From: Polaribacter sp. MED152
GTDB lineage: Bacteria > Bacteroidota > Bacteroidia > Flavobacteriales > Flavobacteriaceae
NCBI RefSeq assembly: GCF_000152945.2
Contig: NC_020830.1
Location: 1,243,501-1,307,500, forward strand
Direction: 5' to 3'
DNA length: 64,000 bases
The notes below the pieces were generated by a model, which saw only the letters and a list, made by a program, of their open reading frames with translations, was not told where the DNA came from and made no database searches. Numbering within the stretch: the stretch's first letter is position 1; the number at the start of each line of letters is the position of its first letter. Made by a program: the position numbers and the translations under genes. Of the stretch, positions 9,368 through 18,945 are shown piece after piece.

Positions 9368-9629
9368 TATCATCTCGACCTTGTGGAAAGATCTCAAAAT
9401 TATCATTTAATTCTACTATTTGACTTGACTGAGTTTAATTTGAAGTAGGATTTATGAAATTACCTTTTTCGACATATTTTTATCATCTGTAGAAATTCAA
9501 AATTTATAGAATGGTAAGCGTCCAAAGAACGCAGTGGTCTGGACGCGTTAATGGAATAAATTGTAGAATTTAAAAATGATAAAATAAGTCTAGATTTTTT
9601 TGGTTCTTTTTTCATCAATGGAAAAAAGA
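9368..9629 (+). repeat. MITE-like palindromic element, copy 2
   Basis: Same orientation as and highly similar to 8901-9161 by eye. It begins with a short REP-like unit (TATCATCTCGACC...) and keeps the GCGTCCA/TGGACGC centre. It ends with a hairpin TTCTTTTTTC-atcaat-G-GAAAAAAGAA. Minus-strand open frames here are accidental. Confidence 0.75.
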
Positions 9630-9704
9630 AGAGAGTTAAAAAAAAATCTATCCATTCCACTAAACTGAGCTTCTCTCACTACTTTCAATTAAAATATCTT
9701 TTAA

Positions 9705-9726
9705 TCTCAGTAATACTCGAAATGAC
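9705..9726. repeat. Degenerate REP-like remnant
   Basis: The segment ending TACTCGAAATGACA matches the distal end of the long unit of array A, but the rest of the unit is not recognisable. Confidence 0.45.
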
Positions 9727-9756
9727 ATATAGTTTCTTCTTTAAAAGTGTTTCACT

Positions 9757-9790
9757 AAAAAAAGGGAAGCAATAATGCTTCCCTTTTTTT
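9757..9790 (-). terminator. Terminator of the capsule operon
   Basis: The stem AAGGGAAGC/GCTTCCCTT is extended by A/T pairs, with loop AATAAT, and T runs follow on both strands. It lies immediately after the wzc stop codon on the minus strand and marks the end of the 31-kb locus. Confidence 0.88.
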
Positions 9791-9797
9791 TATTCAA

Positions 9798-12170
9798 TTA
9801 AGAACTAAATATTCTTTTATACCAAGGTTTGGTTACTTCTTCCAAATAACCATTCCCATAGCCATAACCATAGCCATAACCATAGCCACGTTTCATGTCT
9901 GTATCATTTAAAACAAAAGCCATATTTGGTAATTTTTTCTCTTCATATAATTTCTGTGGAACCACTAACATTCTCTTGTCTAAGTAGTTTGCCCTAGAAA
10001 CATATAATACCATATCCGCATATTTGGAAATTAATAAAGTATCTGTAACTAAGTTTACAGGTGCTGTATCCACAACAATATAATCATAATCTCTCTTTAC
10101 TTCTTCCATTAATTGTTTTACACGATCTGTCAATAACAATTCAGCTGGATTTGGTGGAATCACACCAGAGGCAATAATATCTAAGCCTTTGATCTCAGGT
10201 ATAGAAAACTTTAAATCATCTAAAGTAAGTTGGCTATTCGTTATATAATTGGTAATTCCCTTGCGTTCGGGTAATCCTAAGTATTCTGTTACTTTCGGAG
10301 CTCTTAAATCCATTCCTAACAATAAAACTTTTTTATTCGACAAGGATAATGCTGCAGATAAATTAATAGAGATGAACGACTTTCCTTCACCACTAGTGGT
10401 AGAGGTAATAAAAATAGTTTTCCCCAGATTATTTGTATTTTCAGGCAACATGAACGCTAAATTGGTTCTAATTAAACGGAATGCCTCTGCAGTACTTGTT
10501 CTAGCATTATCACTAATTACAATTTTCTGCTCAGTTTCCGAATGCGGTACATCACCTATAAAAGGTACTGTTGTCAGTTGTTCAATATCCTTACGAGTAT
10601 GTAATTTTGTATCTAATAAATTTTTGATATAGATAATAATAAAAGGTACAATAACACCCAATAATAAAGCCGCAAGAAAAATAATTTTCTTTTTGGGTGC
10701 AACCGGAATATCTGAACCATAGGCATAATCAATAATTTTTGCATTCGGCACAGTTACCGCCAATGAAATGGCAGTTTCTTCTTTTTTCTTTAACAAATAC
10801 GAATACAATTCAGAGTAAATCTCTTTTTGGCGCTCAATGTCAATAATCCCTCTTTCAATTAAAGGAATGTTTGCAATTTTAGCATTTACTTTTCTCGCTT
10901 CTGCGTTTATTTGCGATAATTGTATTTCTAAAGAATTCTTTAAATTCGCAATGCTGGACAATAAGTTTTGTTGTAAGGTATTTATTTGATTTTGAATTTC
11001 AATCAAACGTGGATTTTTAATACCTGCAGTAGTTAATAAGGTGTTTTTTTGTAACACTAAGTCATTATAGGATTGAATGGCAGTAGAAATACTTTCATCT
11101 GTAAACCCTAAATTAGTAGGTAACACGTCATTGTCCTGCGCTTGAACCTGTAATTTTTTCTGTATCCAATCCGCCAAACTCAATTGACTTTTTAAAGTAA
11201 CAATTTGTTGGTTATTTCGAGTTACCTCGCCTAAAGCCAACTCACCCTCTGTTGATAATCCAGTGATCCCAAATTTCGTTTTGTAATTCTTAACATTATC
11301 TTGTATCAAAGCCAAATCATTTCCTACACTGATTAATCGTTCTTCTATAAACTGTTTGGTTTTCTCAGAAACAATATTTTTATCAGCAATTGCATCCAAA
11401 TTGTATTGAATGACCAATTCGTTTAATATATCCACCGCTTTCTGCTTCACAGGATCTGTTAACCTCAAATTTAATACACTCGAATTTTTATCTGCAGGAG
11501 AAACAATTATTTTTTCACGATATTCATCTATTACCTCATCTCTAATTAAAAATGAAACAAAAACTTCCGATTTAAAATCGAAATTTTCTTCAAACAAAAT
11601 AATCCTAAAAGTACCAATTTTGTTGGAAACTGATTCACCAAATTGAAAAGTTGATTTGACTGATTTGTCCAAATTAAACAAGTTAAAATTAGACTTATCT
11701 AAAATCTGAACAATGAATGTTGTATCCCTTAATTCAAAATCTTGATTTCTATTTACAAATTCAACTCGAACTGGAGAATTCAAATATACTTCTGTTTGTT
11801 TCACTCTGCCTTCCGTATAAAACTTAGTTGTTAATTCCAAAGAATCAATAACAGTACCAATGATTTTACGGGATTTGATAATAAATATTTCATTATCTGT
11901 ATTATTTGTCGAACCCGTACCCACAATCCCTAAATCGGCTACAGCTTTTAGCTCGTCAGAAATCCCTGACTTCTGATTGTCCTTAATCATTATAGTAGAA
12001 GAGACCTTATAGGAAGGTGTGCTGTAGCGTAGATACAAAAAGGCAACAGCAATTGCAACTATTGCTCCTAGCAAAAACCAGCGCCAATAGCGTAAATATT
12101 TTTCAACCTCCTCACGAATATTTACAGTATCCTCGTTTTCATTTTGAAAACTATTCAAATTATCTTGCAT
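9798..12170 (-). CDS. wzc: Wzc-type polysaccharide co-polymerase and tyrosine autokinase
   Basis: Inner-membrane BY-kinase that controls chain length and export of the capsule. The 790 residues start with a Wzz domain whose first membrane helix is around residues 30-50. A long periplasmic coiled-coil part follows, and the second membrane helix is near 497-520. The cytoplasmic kinase domain has Walker A TSTTSGEGKS (to residue 598), Walker A' around LLLGMDLRAP and Walker B YIVVDTAP. The C terminus carries a tyrosine cluster (GYGYGYGYGYGNGY), the autophosphorylation tail expected for this family. It directly follows wza (1-bp gap) and is the last gene of the operon. The CpsB-type phosphatase at 7314 is its likely antagonist. 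Confidence 0.94.
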   Translation of the reverse strand: MQDNLNSFQNENEDTVNIREEVEKYLRYWRWFLLGAIVAIAVAFLYLRYSTPSYKVSSTIMIKDNQKSGISDELKAVADLGIVGTGSTNNTDNEIFIIKSRKIIGTVIDSLELTTKFYTEGRVKQTEVYLNSPVRVEFVNRNQDFELRDTTFIVQILDKSNFNLFNLDKSVKSTFQFGESVSNKIGTFRIILFEENFDFKSEVFVSFLIRDEVIDEYREKIIVSPADKNSSVLNLRLTDPVKQKAVDILNELVIQYNLDAIADKNIVSEKTKQFIEERLISVGNDLALIQDNVKNYKTKFGITGLSTEGELALGEVTRNNQQIVTLKSQLSLADWIQKKLQVQAQDNDVLPTNLGFTDESISTAIQSYNDLVLQKNTLLTTAGIKNPRLIEIQNQINTLQQNLLSSIANLKNSLEIQLSQINAEARKVNAKIANIPLIERGIIDIERQKEIYSELYSYLLKKKEETAISLAVTVPNAKIIDYAYGSDIPVAPKKKIIFLAALLLGVIVPFIIIYIKNLLDTKLHTRKDIEQLTTVPFIGDVPHSETEQKIVISDNARTSTAEAFRLIRTNLAFMLPENTNNLGKTIFITSTTSGEGKSFISINLSAALSLSNKKVLLLGMDLRAPKVTEYLGLPERKGITNYITNSQLTLDDLKFSIPEIKGLDIIASGVIPPNPAELLLTDRVKQLMEEVKRDYDYIVVDTAPVNLVTDTLLISKYADMVLYVSRANYLDKRMLVVPQKLYEEKKLPNMAFVLNDTDMKRGYGYGYGYGYGNGYLEEVTKPWYKRIFSS

Positions 12171-12171
12171 A

Positions 12172-12936
12172 TTATCGGGTAATTAATGTAACTAAGGTGA
12201 TTATGACACTAGTAATCGAGATAAATAATGAGGTATTTGAATTAGCGGAAGCCGACTGAATACGCGCATAATTTTGCTTTACATACACCACATCATTTTG
12301 TTGTAAGTAATAAACAGGAGATGTAAAAATATCTTTAGATAACAAATCAATTTTATATTGCACCTTTTTCCCTGCCTCTTCCCGAGTAATTAAAATATCA
12401 TTACGTTGGCCTGAAATATTTAAATCTCCAGCCAAGGCTAACGCATCTAAAATGGTTATACGTTCATTCGGAATATTGTAACTTCCTGGTCGTTGCACAT
12501 CGCCTAGAACAGCTATTTTGTAATTGACAATACGAATGTTAATATTTGGGTCTTTTACATAATCAGGATCCAATTTATTTCTAAGCAAGGCAATAACTTC
12601 ATCTCTAGTCAAGCCTCCAATATTTATTTTTCCTAAAACAGGAAAATCAATCTCACCTTTAGTATCCACCAAATACATTTGTTGTTGAGCAACCCCTACT
12701 GCCGAATTCGTAGAAGTGGCGTATGCCACAGCTGATAAATTGAAAGGCTGAACTGCCTTTAAATCTTGGGCGGTAATATTAATTTGTAATAAATCGTCTG
12801 GTTTAATAATGGTTTTATAACTGTTAGAAACCTTTGATTGGTCTATTTCATCATTTTGAAAGTAGATGATTTCTTTTTTAGAAACACAAGAGCTTATTAG
12901 TAATACCGATACTAGTGCTATGATACTTTTCTTCAT
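12172..12936 (-). CDS. wza: Wza-type polysaccharide export lipoprotein
   Basis: Outer-membrane export channel component. The 254-residue product has a lipoprotein signal with Cys17 (LLISSC). The polysaccharide-export domain follows (YKTIIKPDDLLQINI), then SLBB-like segments (GEIDFPVLGKINIGGLTRDEV and AVLGDVQRPGSY). A C-terminal hydrophobic helix (SLFISITSVIITLVTLI) may span the outer membrane, as in Wza. It is shorter than enterobacterial Wza, having fewer SLBB repeats, which is usual in Bacteroidota. It sits next to wzc. Confidence 0.92.
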   Translation of the reverse strand: MKKSIIALVSVLLISSCVSKKEIIYFQNDEIDQSKVSNSYKTIIKPDDLLQINITAQDLKAVQPFNLSAVAYATSTNSAVGVAQQQMYLVDTKGEIDFPVLGKINIGGLTRDEVIALLRNKLDPDYVKDPNINIRIVNYKIAVLGDVQRPGSYNIPNERITILDALALAGDLNISGQRNDILITREEAGKKVQYKIDLLSKDIFTSPVYYLQQNDVVYVKQNYARIQSASANSNTSLFISITSVIITLVTLITR

Positions 12937-12979
12937 TAAATAGTTTTTGGCGAAAATAACAAATTTTGAAGTGATAGAC

Positions 12980-14869
12980 CTAATTAATATCTAACTTTTC
13001 AAACTCGGAGTTATTAGAAATGTATTCAGGAACTATGGTTTTAATTAAACTTACAATTTCAGTATTTGACAAACTATTCTTATGCTTCTGTAAATTCTCA
13101 ATAACATGTTGCACCCCTTCTTTATGAAATGATTGTGTTTTCGCAATCATAATTTTTTCATGATAGGTTTTTACGGTATTCTCTCCATTCGCGAGTAATT
13201 CCTCATATAATTTTTCTCCCGGTCGCAACCCCGTAATTTGTATGTCAATATCATCTGGATATGTCAAACCAGATAAAGAAATCATTCGTTTCGCCATATC
13301 AAATATTTTTACAGATTTCCCCATGTCAAAAATATATACTTCACCTCCCTGCCCCATTGTGGCCGCCTCAAGCACTAATCGACATGCCTCAGGGATTGTC
13401 ATAAAATAACGCGTAATATCTTTATGCGTAACCGTTAAAGGACCACCTTTTTCAATTTGTTTTTTAAATAGGGGTATGACAGACCCATTTGAACCTAGCA
13501 CATTTCCAAAACGTGTTGTTGTGAATTTTGTATCCGATTGTTGTTTGCTTAAACAGCTAATATACATTTCAGCAACTCTTTTAGTAGCTCCCATAACATT
13601 TGTTGGATTAACTGCCTTGTCCGTAGAAATCATAACAAAGCGCTCTACTTTATATCGAACCGCTAAATCTGCAACTTTTTTGGTTCCTAAAACATTAATT
13701 TTTATGGCTTCATAAGGGCTCTTCTCCATTAATGGAACATGTTTATATGCTGCTGCATGGAAGACGTTATGTGGTTGATATTTTTTAAAAACCTCTCGCA
13801 TTCTCTTTTTGTCTCTTACATCTGCTACTAAAGCAGAAAAATTAAGAACACCATTTAATTGCAGTTCTTGTTGTAAGTCATATAAGGCAGATTCTGCTTG
13901 ATCTAACAAAATTAAGTGTTTTAAATTATAACGACTTAACTGCCTAGAGATTTCGGATCCTATAGAACCAGCTGCCCCAGTTACCAAAACCACTTTATTA
14001 TCTACATCTCGTTTTACAATAGGATTATTAATTTCAATTTTATCTCTCCCTAGTAAATCATCAATATTAATTTGTTTGATTTGATTTGCCTGTAAATCAC
14101 CATCAATCCAAGTGACCAATGGAGGCACTATCTTTACCTCAACTTCTAAAGCTAACAAGCGATCTGTAATTTCCAATAGACGAGAAGGTCTTATTTTTTG
14201 GGTGGATATAATGACTTCTGTCAACTCATTTTTTTGAACAAACTCCTTGTTAATTTTGTCAAAGCTGAAAATCTTAATACGATCAATTTTTTTATTAATT
14301 TTATTAGGATCATCATCAATAAAACCTAAAATATCATAATTGTATTTTTTATCTCTATTTAACGCTCCGTAGGTAATAATTCCAGCTTCACCCGCACCAT
14401 ATATTAAAACATTTTTAATCGTATTTACTTCAGTTGAAATTACATCATAGAAGGCTTTAAAAACATATCTGCTGATAATTAAAATAAATACAGACACCAA
14501 ATAGTGAATCACAATAATAGAATTTGGCACTGTAAAATAATTCAACTTAAAAAGTGAATTTAAAGCAACCAGAAACCCTAAAGAAATGCTGGCAATCGTT
14601 ACCCCCAAAAAAACATTAAATGCGTCTTTCGTTCCTGTGTGACGAATAATTCCTTTGTAGGAACCTACAATGAGAAAACTAATAAAAGCTACAAAAGCTA
14701 CAACAGGTATTTGAATTAGAAAGGTATCTGTATTAAAGTCTAAACTAATATTAAAACGAATAGTGTAGGCCAACAAAAAAGAGATACAAACTAGGATAAC
14801 ATCAATACATAATACCAACCACCTGGAAGCATATTTATTTAATGTTTTTAATAAGAAACTTCTTAGCAT
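12980..14869 (-). CDS. WbpM/PglF/CapD-type UDP-sugar 4,6-dehydratase, membrane-bound
   Basis: Large membrane-anchored SDR that converts UDP-GlcNAc to the 4-keto-6-deoxy sugar. The 629-residue protein has four N-terminal membrane helices. A nucleotide-binding CoA_binding_3-like domain (NVLIYGAGEAG) follows, then the catalytic SDR domain with GAAGSIGSEISRQL and STDKAVNPTNVMGATKR. I start at the ATG at 14869; the longer open frame overlaps the previous gene and adds a nonsense extension. Order with the next two upstream genes matches the wbpV-wbpL-wbpM module of Pseudomonas O-antigen loci, suggesting Und-PP-QuiNAc/FucNAc initiation (inference). Confidence 0.88.
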   Translation of the reverse strand: MLRSFLLKTLNKYASRWLVLCIDVILVCISFLLAYTIRFNISLDFNTDTFLIQIPVVAFVAFISFLIVGSYKGIIRHTGTKDAFNVFLGVTIASISLGFLVALNSLFKLNYFTVPNSIIVIHYLVSVFILIISRYVFKAFYDVISTEVNTIKNVLIYGAGEAGIITYGALNRDKKYNYDILGFIDDDPNKINKKIDRIKIFSFDKINKEFVQKNELTEVIISTQKIRPSRLLEITDRLLALEVEVKIVPPLVTWIDGDLQANQIKQINIDDLLGRDKIEINNPIVKRDVDNKVVLVTGAAGSIGSEISRQLSRYNLKHLILLDQAESALYDLQQELQLNGVLNFSALVADVRDKKRMREVFKKYQPHNVFHAAAYKHVPLMEKSPYEAIKINVLGTKKVADLAVRYKVERFVMISTDKAVNPTNVMGATKRVAEMYISCLSKQQSDTKFTTTRFGNVLGSNGSVIPLFKKQIEKGGPLTVTHKDITRYFMTIPEACRLVLEAATMGQGGEVYIFDMGKSVKIFDMAKRMISLSGLTYPDDIDIQITGLRPGEKLYEELLANGENTVKTYHEKIMIAKTQSFHKEGVQHVIENLQKHKNSLSNTEIVSLIKTIVPEYISNNSEFEKLDIN

Positions 14870-14946
14870 AATAGAAAATTGGCAAAATAACCTAAAGTGC
14901 GAATTTACAATATTTTTTAATATATACTTACGAGTGATACAAGGAT

Positions 14947-15906
14947 TTAGCCTACTATTTTCTGTAATTTCCTGAAAATTATTATATAAGCGATTATAAA
15001 AACCAAAATCAATCCGAAAAATAATAACCACTGAACTTCTAAGGAAAGCTTATATGTTTTTAATATGATTAAACTAATACCAAATTGAAGAATAGCATAT
15101 AAAAATGAAACTTGTAAATGTGTAAACCTAGTTTTATCTACTAATTTTTGATAGATATGATGACGATGTGCTTCAAATATACTTTCTTGAGTAAAAAATT
15201 TACGATACAAAAGGGTGTTACCTGCATCCGCTCCATAAACAATAACAAAAAGTAATATTAACGGAGATTCTAAGTAATACATGAAATACAATCCCGTAAA
15301 AAACACCAGAGCACCAATGGCGATACTACCTATATCTCCAGCAAAAAATAAAGCTTTCGTTCTAAAATTGTAAAATCCAAAAATCAAAAGTGCTATAATC
15401 GAATAAATTATTAAATCACTTTGAAGTAATTGCTCATTTTCATTTAAAAAATAGAATCCCAATAGGACTGATAAACTATACAACCCAGTTATACCATTAA
15501 TACCATCCATAAAATTAAACATATTTATAATGCCAACACCAAAGAGTAGTGCTGCGCAATACATATAAATGGGTGAATAAGGTAAACCAATTTCTAGCAA
15601 AATAAGAAATACAGCAATGAATTGAAATGGAAATCTTATTTTAGAAGAAAGTGTATATATATCGTCTAAAAAACTAACAATCGCAATTAAGAAAATACCC
15701 AAGGTAAAATACGAATAAGTAAAATCATGAATAATATAAAAAAGTAAAATAGCAATTGGAAAAATAATTCCTCCACCTCGAACTGTGATCTTCGTGTGTG
15801 AGCTTCTTTGATTAGGCTTATCGATTATATTAAATTTAATTGCTAATTTTAAATAGACATAAGATAATACTCCCAAGGTTAATATAATGAATATGTATGC
15901 TTTCAT
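14947..15906 (-). CDS. WecA/WbpL-type polyprenyl-phosphate sugar-1-phosphate transferase
   Basis: Initiating transferase (GT4/MraY-WecA family) that loads the first sugar phosphate onto undecaprenyl phosphate. The 319 residues contain many membrane helices. Family loops are present: DKPNQRSSHTKITVRGGGI near the N terminus, FNFMDGINGITG, FFAGDIGSIAIG and EAHRHHIYQ, carrying the acidic and His residues needed for Mg2+ and substrate. It lies 2 bp after the epimerase-like gene upstream. The sugar is probably a UDP-2-acetamido-2,6-dideoxyhexose, given its neighbours. Confidence 0.92.
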   Translation of the reverse strand: MKAYIFIILTLGVLSYVYLKLAIKFNIIDKPNQRSSHTKITVRGGGIIFPIAILLFYIIHDFTYSYFTLGIFLIAIVSFLDDIYTLSSKIRFPFQFIAVFLILLEIGLPYSPIYMYCAALLFGVGIINMFNFMDGINGITGLYSLSVLLGFYFLNENEQLLQSDLIIYSIIALLIFGFYNFRTKALFFAGDIGSIAIGALVFFTGLYFMYYLESPLILLFVIVYGADAGNTLLYRKFFTQESIFEAHRHHIYQKLVDKTRFTHLQVSFLYAILQFGISLIILKTYKLSLEVQWLLFFGLILVFIIAYIIIFRKLQKIVG

Positions 15907-15908
15907 GA

Positions 15909-16793
15909 TTACAAAATATCTCTCATGCCTCTAACAGGACGATAATCTATCACACTTAAAATTTTACGATTAGAAAATGTTAAAGTGCTTGTTAATTTTT
16001 TGAATTTATTTGAATTGAAAGGAAAGATAGGGACTATATCACCAAATTTAGCCACTACACTAAGTAAATTTTTAGGTAATTTTCTTATATGTTTATTGTA
16101 TTTATCTGCTATAATTGAATCTATTTCAGCTATGTCTGGATGATGACAATCAGTATAATTAAATACTCCACTTATTTGCATTAAATGTGGAATAACATTA
16201 GCAACATCCAATGCCGATATCAAAGAACGTTTCGCTTCTCCTTCTCCTATTCTAAAATAATATCCTTTTTGTATAGCCTTAATTATACTACTTAAATTAC
16301 CAACTGGATTTTTTCCTGTTATTAAGGGCAATCTTAATATTACGATTTTAATATTATTTCTTTTTCCAAAATCAATCAGAAGTTCTTCCGCTTTAATTTT
16401 ACTAAGTGCATAAGGAGTATCTCCTTTAAGTGGATGGTTTTCTTCAATTAATTCACCTGAATCGACACCATAAACAGCAACTGTGCTAATAAAAATAAAA
16501 GTTTTTAGCTTTTTTAAATTTAATCCATCTATCAAATTTCTTGTCCCTATAAAGTTTACTTTAAAAAAAGCTTCTTTTTCAAGCTCGGTTTTAGGGATGA
16601 CATGTGCTTTTCCGGCAACATGTATGACATATTCTACATCAACTTTTGGTAATGTATCTTTTAGCAAATTAAACTGTATGTCCGACTCTTTATTGCGACC
16701 AGCCTTAATAATTTCATAATTTTCACTTTCTAAAAAGTTTAAAATAGTACTTCCTAAAAAACCTGAAAAACCAGTTAATAATACTTTTTCCAT
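15909..16793 (-). CDS. NAD-dependent epimerase/reductase, WbpV-like
   Basis: Extended SDR of 294 residues: nucleotide-binding LLTGFSGFLGSTIL at the N terminus, HVAGKAHV, FISTVAVYG and the catalytic YALSKIKAE. In P. aeruginosa O6-type loci, a homologous gene next to wbpL and wbpM reduces the 4-keto intermediate to give UDP-QuiNAc or UDP-FucNAc. The same order is seen here, so that role is the best inference. A UDP-GlcNAc C4-epimerase role cannot be excluded. Its start overlaps the stop of the GT2 gene by one base. Confidence 0.8.
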   Translation of the reverse strand: MEKVLLTGFSGFLGSTILNFLESENYEIIKAGRNKESDIQFNLLKDTLPKVDVEYVIHVAGKAHVIPKTELEKEAFFKVNFIGTRNLIDGLNLKKLKTFIFISTVAVYGVDSGELIEENHPLKGDTPYALSKIKAEELLIDFGKRNNIKIVILRLPLITGKNPVGNLSSIIKAIQKGYYFRIGEGEAKRSLISALDVANVIPHLMQISGVFNYTDCHHPDIAEIDSIIADKYNKHIRKLPKNLLSVVAKFGDIVPIFPFNSNKFKKLTSTLTFSNRKILSVIDYRPVRGMRDIL

Positions 16794-17539
16794 TATCCTT
16801 TAAATTGAAAAAACTTGGGTATAAGTCTGAAAAATGGATATAAAAACTTGTTGACTTTTAAATCATTTTTTTTAAAAGCTCTTATACATTCTACATTTTG
16901 ATTATAAATATTTTTAAAGCTTTTATTTGTTTCACCACCTAGACGCATTTTCACCAATGGTTCCTGTAAATAAATAGCACTAATCTTATGCTTGTCAAGG
17001 AAACGTAACATGATTTCAAAATCTGCTGCTAATTTAAAGCTTAAGTCAAATAAGCCAAATTTATCATAAACACTTTTTTTAATATAAAAGGTAGGGTGGG
17101 CAGGGTGCCATCCATTTTTAAAAGGTTTTTGATTACCTGTAACCCATCTTCTAACAATCTTATTTATGTTGAATTGCGATACATAAAATAAATCTGCATA
17201 AACAGAATCTAAATTTTGATTTTTATTAAAGACATCAATAACCTTTTCTAAAGCATTCTGGTCACAAAACAAATCATCTGAATTTATTATTCCTATCACA
17301 TCACCAGTTGCTAACTTTATCCCTTTGTTCATGGCATCATAGAGACCATTATCTTTCTCTGAAACAATTTTAGTAATTATATGATTATATTTCTTAGCAA
17401 TGGATAATGTGTTATCTTGTGATCCGCCGTCTATTAAAATATACTCAACGTTTTTATATTTTTGAATAGCTACTGACTTAAAAGTAGTTTCTATAGTAGA
17501 TTCACTATTATAACTAACGGTTATTATTGAAATTTTCAT
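16793..17539 (-). CDS. GT2-family glycosyltransferase
   Basis: GT-A fold transferase of 248 residues. The N-terminal block SIITVSYNSESTIETTFKSV is followed by YILIDGGSQDNT, KDNGLYDAMNKGI and the metal-binding INSDD. It resembles the WcaA-type enzymes found near the start of O-antigen assembly. It probably adds the second sugar to the lipid-linked first residue, because it lies next to the initiation module. Donor and acceptor cannot be read from sequence. Confidence 0.88.
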   Translation of the reverse strand: MKISIITVSYNSESTIETTFKSVAIQKYKNVEYILIDGGSQDNTLSIAKKYNHIITKIVSEKDNGLYDAMNKGIKLATGDVIGIINSDDLFCDQNALEKVIDVFNKNQNLDSVYADLFYVSQFNINKIVRRWVTGNQKPFKNGWHPAHPTFYIKKSVYDKFGLFDLSFKLAADFEIMLRFLDKHKISAIYLQEPLVKMRLGGETNKSFKNIYNQNVECIRAFKKNDLKVNKFLYPFFRLIPKFFQFKG

Positions 17540-17581
17540 TAATATCTATAAAGTTTTATTAAGATTTGATAGACAGCATTA

Positions 17582-18196
17582 CTAAAAGTTCGTTAAGGAC
17601 GTCAAATAAGCTTTACCCAAATGTTTTATCATATTATTATTATATCCATAAAAAATTATTTTATTAGATTTAGCTGCTTGATAATCATTTATAGAATCTC
17701 CAATCAAACAAGTTTTCTCAACATTATAATTATACCTTTTCATTAATTTACTAACGAGATCTTTTTTTGGTGTAGGAGATCCATGTATAGAAATAAAATA
17801 TTGATCCATACCCAACTCTCTATTTAAAAATCTCAACTCTTCTTGATCTGAACCAGAAACAACATGAAAATTATACTTTTTATGATTATTTTTTATAAAC
17901 TCAACAGAATCTTTAATTAAGTTTTTTTTGTTAGTTAATTCTTTTTTCATTAAAATTGAAAATTTATTTGCATATTCTAGCACTGCTTCTTCCGTAATGG
18001 ATTGTCCTAATAATTCTTCAAAAAAGTATCGAATCTTAACATACCTAGAAAGACCCCCATTTATTCTATGATAGTCTAATAATTGATCGACTAAAAGACG
18101 ATCGTATTCTTTGAATATTTCTTCAAAACCCCAATCTCTTACATTCATGGAATCTAAAATAACTCCATCAAAATCCCATAATATTGTTTTAATCAT
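17582..18196 (-). CDS. HAD-family phosphatase
   Basis: Haloacid-dehalogenase hydrolase of 204 residues: motif I LWDFDGVILDS, motif II VVSGS and motif IV CLIGDSINDYQAA. The helical cap sits between motifs I and II, as in phosphoglycolate-phosphatase-like enzymes. Its start overlaps the stop of the KdsB-like gene by 4 bp (ATGA type), so it is translationally coupled to the aldolase/cytidylyltransferase pair. A KdsC-like role, removing a phosphate from a keto-deoxy sugar acid, is inferred from that context. Confidence 0.82.
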   Translation of the reverse strand: MIKTILWDFDGVILDSMNVRDWGFEEIFKEYDRLLVDQLLDYHRINGGLSRYVKIRYFFEELLGQSITEEAVLEYANKFSILMKKELTNKKNLIKDSVEFIKNNHKKYNFHVVSGSDQEELRFLNRELGMDQYFISIHGSPTPKKDLVSKLMKRYNYNVEKTCLIGDSINDYQAAKSNKIIFYGYNNNMIKHLGKAYLTSLTNF

Positions 18197-18945
18197 ACTC
18201 TCAATTTACCTTCTATATTAATTAATACTGCCTCTACCTTTGCTACATCTTCTAAAATATCAACAGCCAAAGAACTTCCTGAGGTCTCAACCATCTTTAT
18301 AGGAATATTCAAATCGAAGAAGCGTAAAATTTCAATATCTTCAAATCCTTCAAAAACCGACTTTTCTTTTTGACTTCCGTATGCTTGGAGTTCCTCTTGG
18401 CTAAAAGCGTAAATACAAACTTGCTTTTTGTAATCTGGCTGAACGTTATTCTTAAAGTTTTTAATTCCTGGCACTGCCAATCTAGACATGTACAACAAAT
18501 CATTGAACTTATTGGTTACCACTTTTGGAATATTCACATTATGTGGATTTTCATCAGAGGTTAAAGAACACATCCCATTAATCACAGACTTCATGTTGAT
18601 TTTCTTAGTATTAATAATTTTCTGAATGTCTTTGTGGTTCAACAAAGGCTCATCTCCTTGAACATTCACATAAATATCAGCTTTGATCTGTTTAGAAAAG
18701 TCATAAACTCTGTCTGTTCCTGTAAGGCAATCAGAAGATGTCATTATAGCTTTGAATCCATGAAACTCTACAACCTCTTTTATTCGATTATCATCAGTAG
18801 CTACATAAGTATTGTCTTTACCTAAACATTTTTCTACAATATTAGCAACACGAATAATCATAGGAACTCCATTCAAATCTACTAAAGGTTTACCTGGAAA
18901 TCTTGATGACTGATATCTAGCGGGTATAACTCCTACAATTTTCAT
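18193..18945 (-). CDS. KdsB-like CMP-sugar-acid synthetase
   Basis: Cytidylyltransferase of 250 residues in the 3-deoxy-manno-octulosonate cytidylyltransferase family. The CTP-binding start is VIPARYQSSRFPGKPL, with ATDDNRI, DIYVNVQGDEPLL and DVAKVEA near the C terminus. It is coupled by 4-bp overlaps both to the aldolase-like gene before it and to the HAD gene after it. A housekeeping kdsB normally lies elsewhere, so this copy probably activates a locus-specific ulosonic acid. The substrate is unknown. Confidence 0.82.
   Translation of the reverse strand: MKIVGVIPARYQSSRFPGKPLVDLNGVPMIIRVANIVEKCLGKDNTYVATDDNRIKEVVEFHGFKAIMTSSDCLTGTDRVYDFSKQIKADIYVNVQGDEPLLNHKDIQKIINTKKINMKSVINGMCSLTSDENPHNVNIPKVVTNKFNDLLYMSRLAVPGIKNFKNNVQPDYKKQVCIYAFSQEELQAYGSQKEKSVFEGFEDIEILRFFDLNIPIKMVETSGSSLAVDILEDVAKVEAVLINIEGKLRV

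Noticed and set aside
9460..9660. Minus-strand frame in the second MITE-like copy
   Set aside because: It is a translation of the palindromic repeat and has no homologous frame in the other copies.
14870..15031. N-terminal extension of the WbpM-like dehydratase
   Set aside because: It overlaps the end of the WecA-type gene and adds non-family sequence before the first membrane helix.
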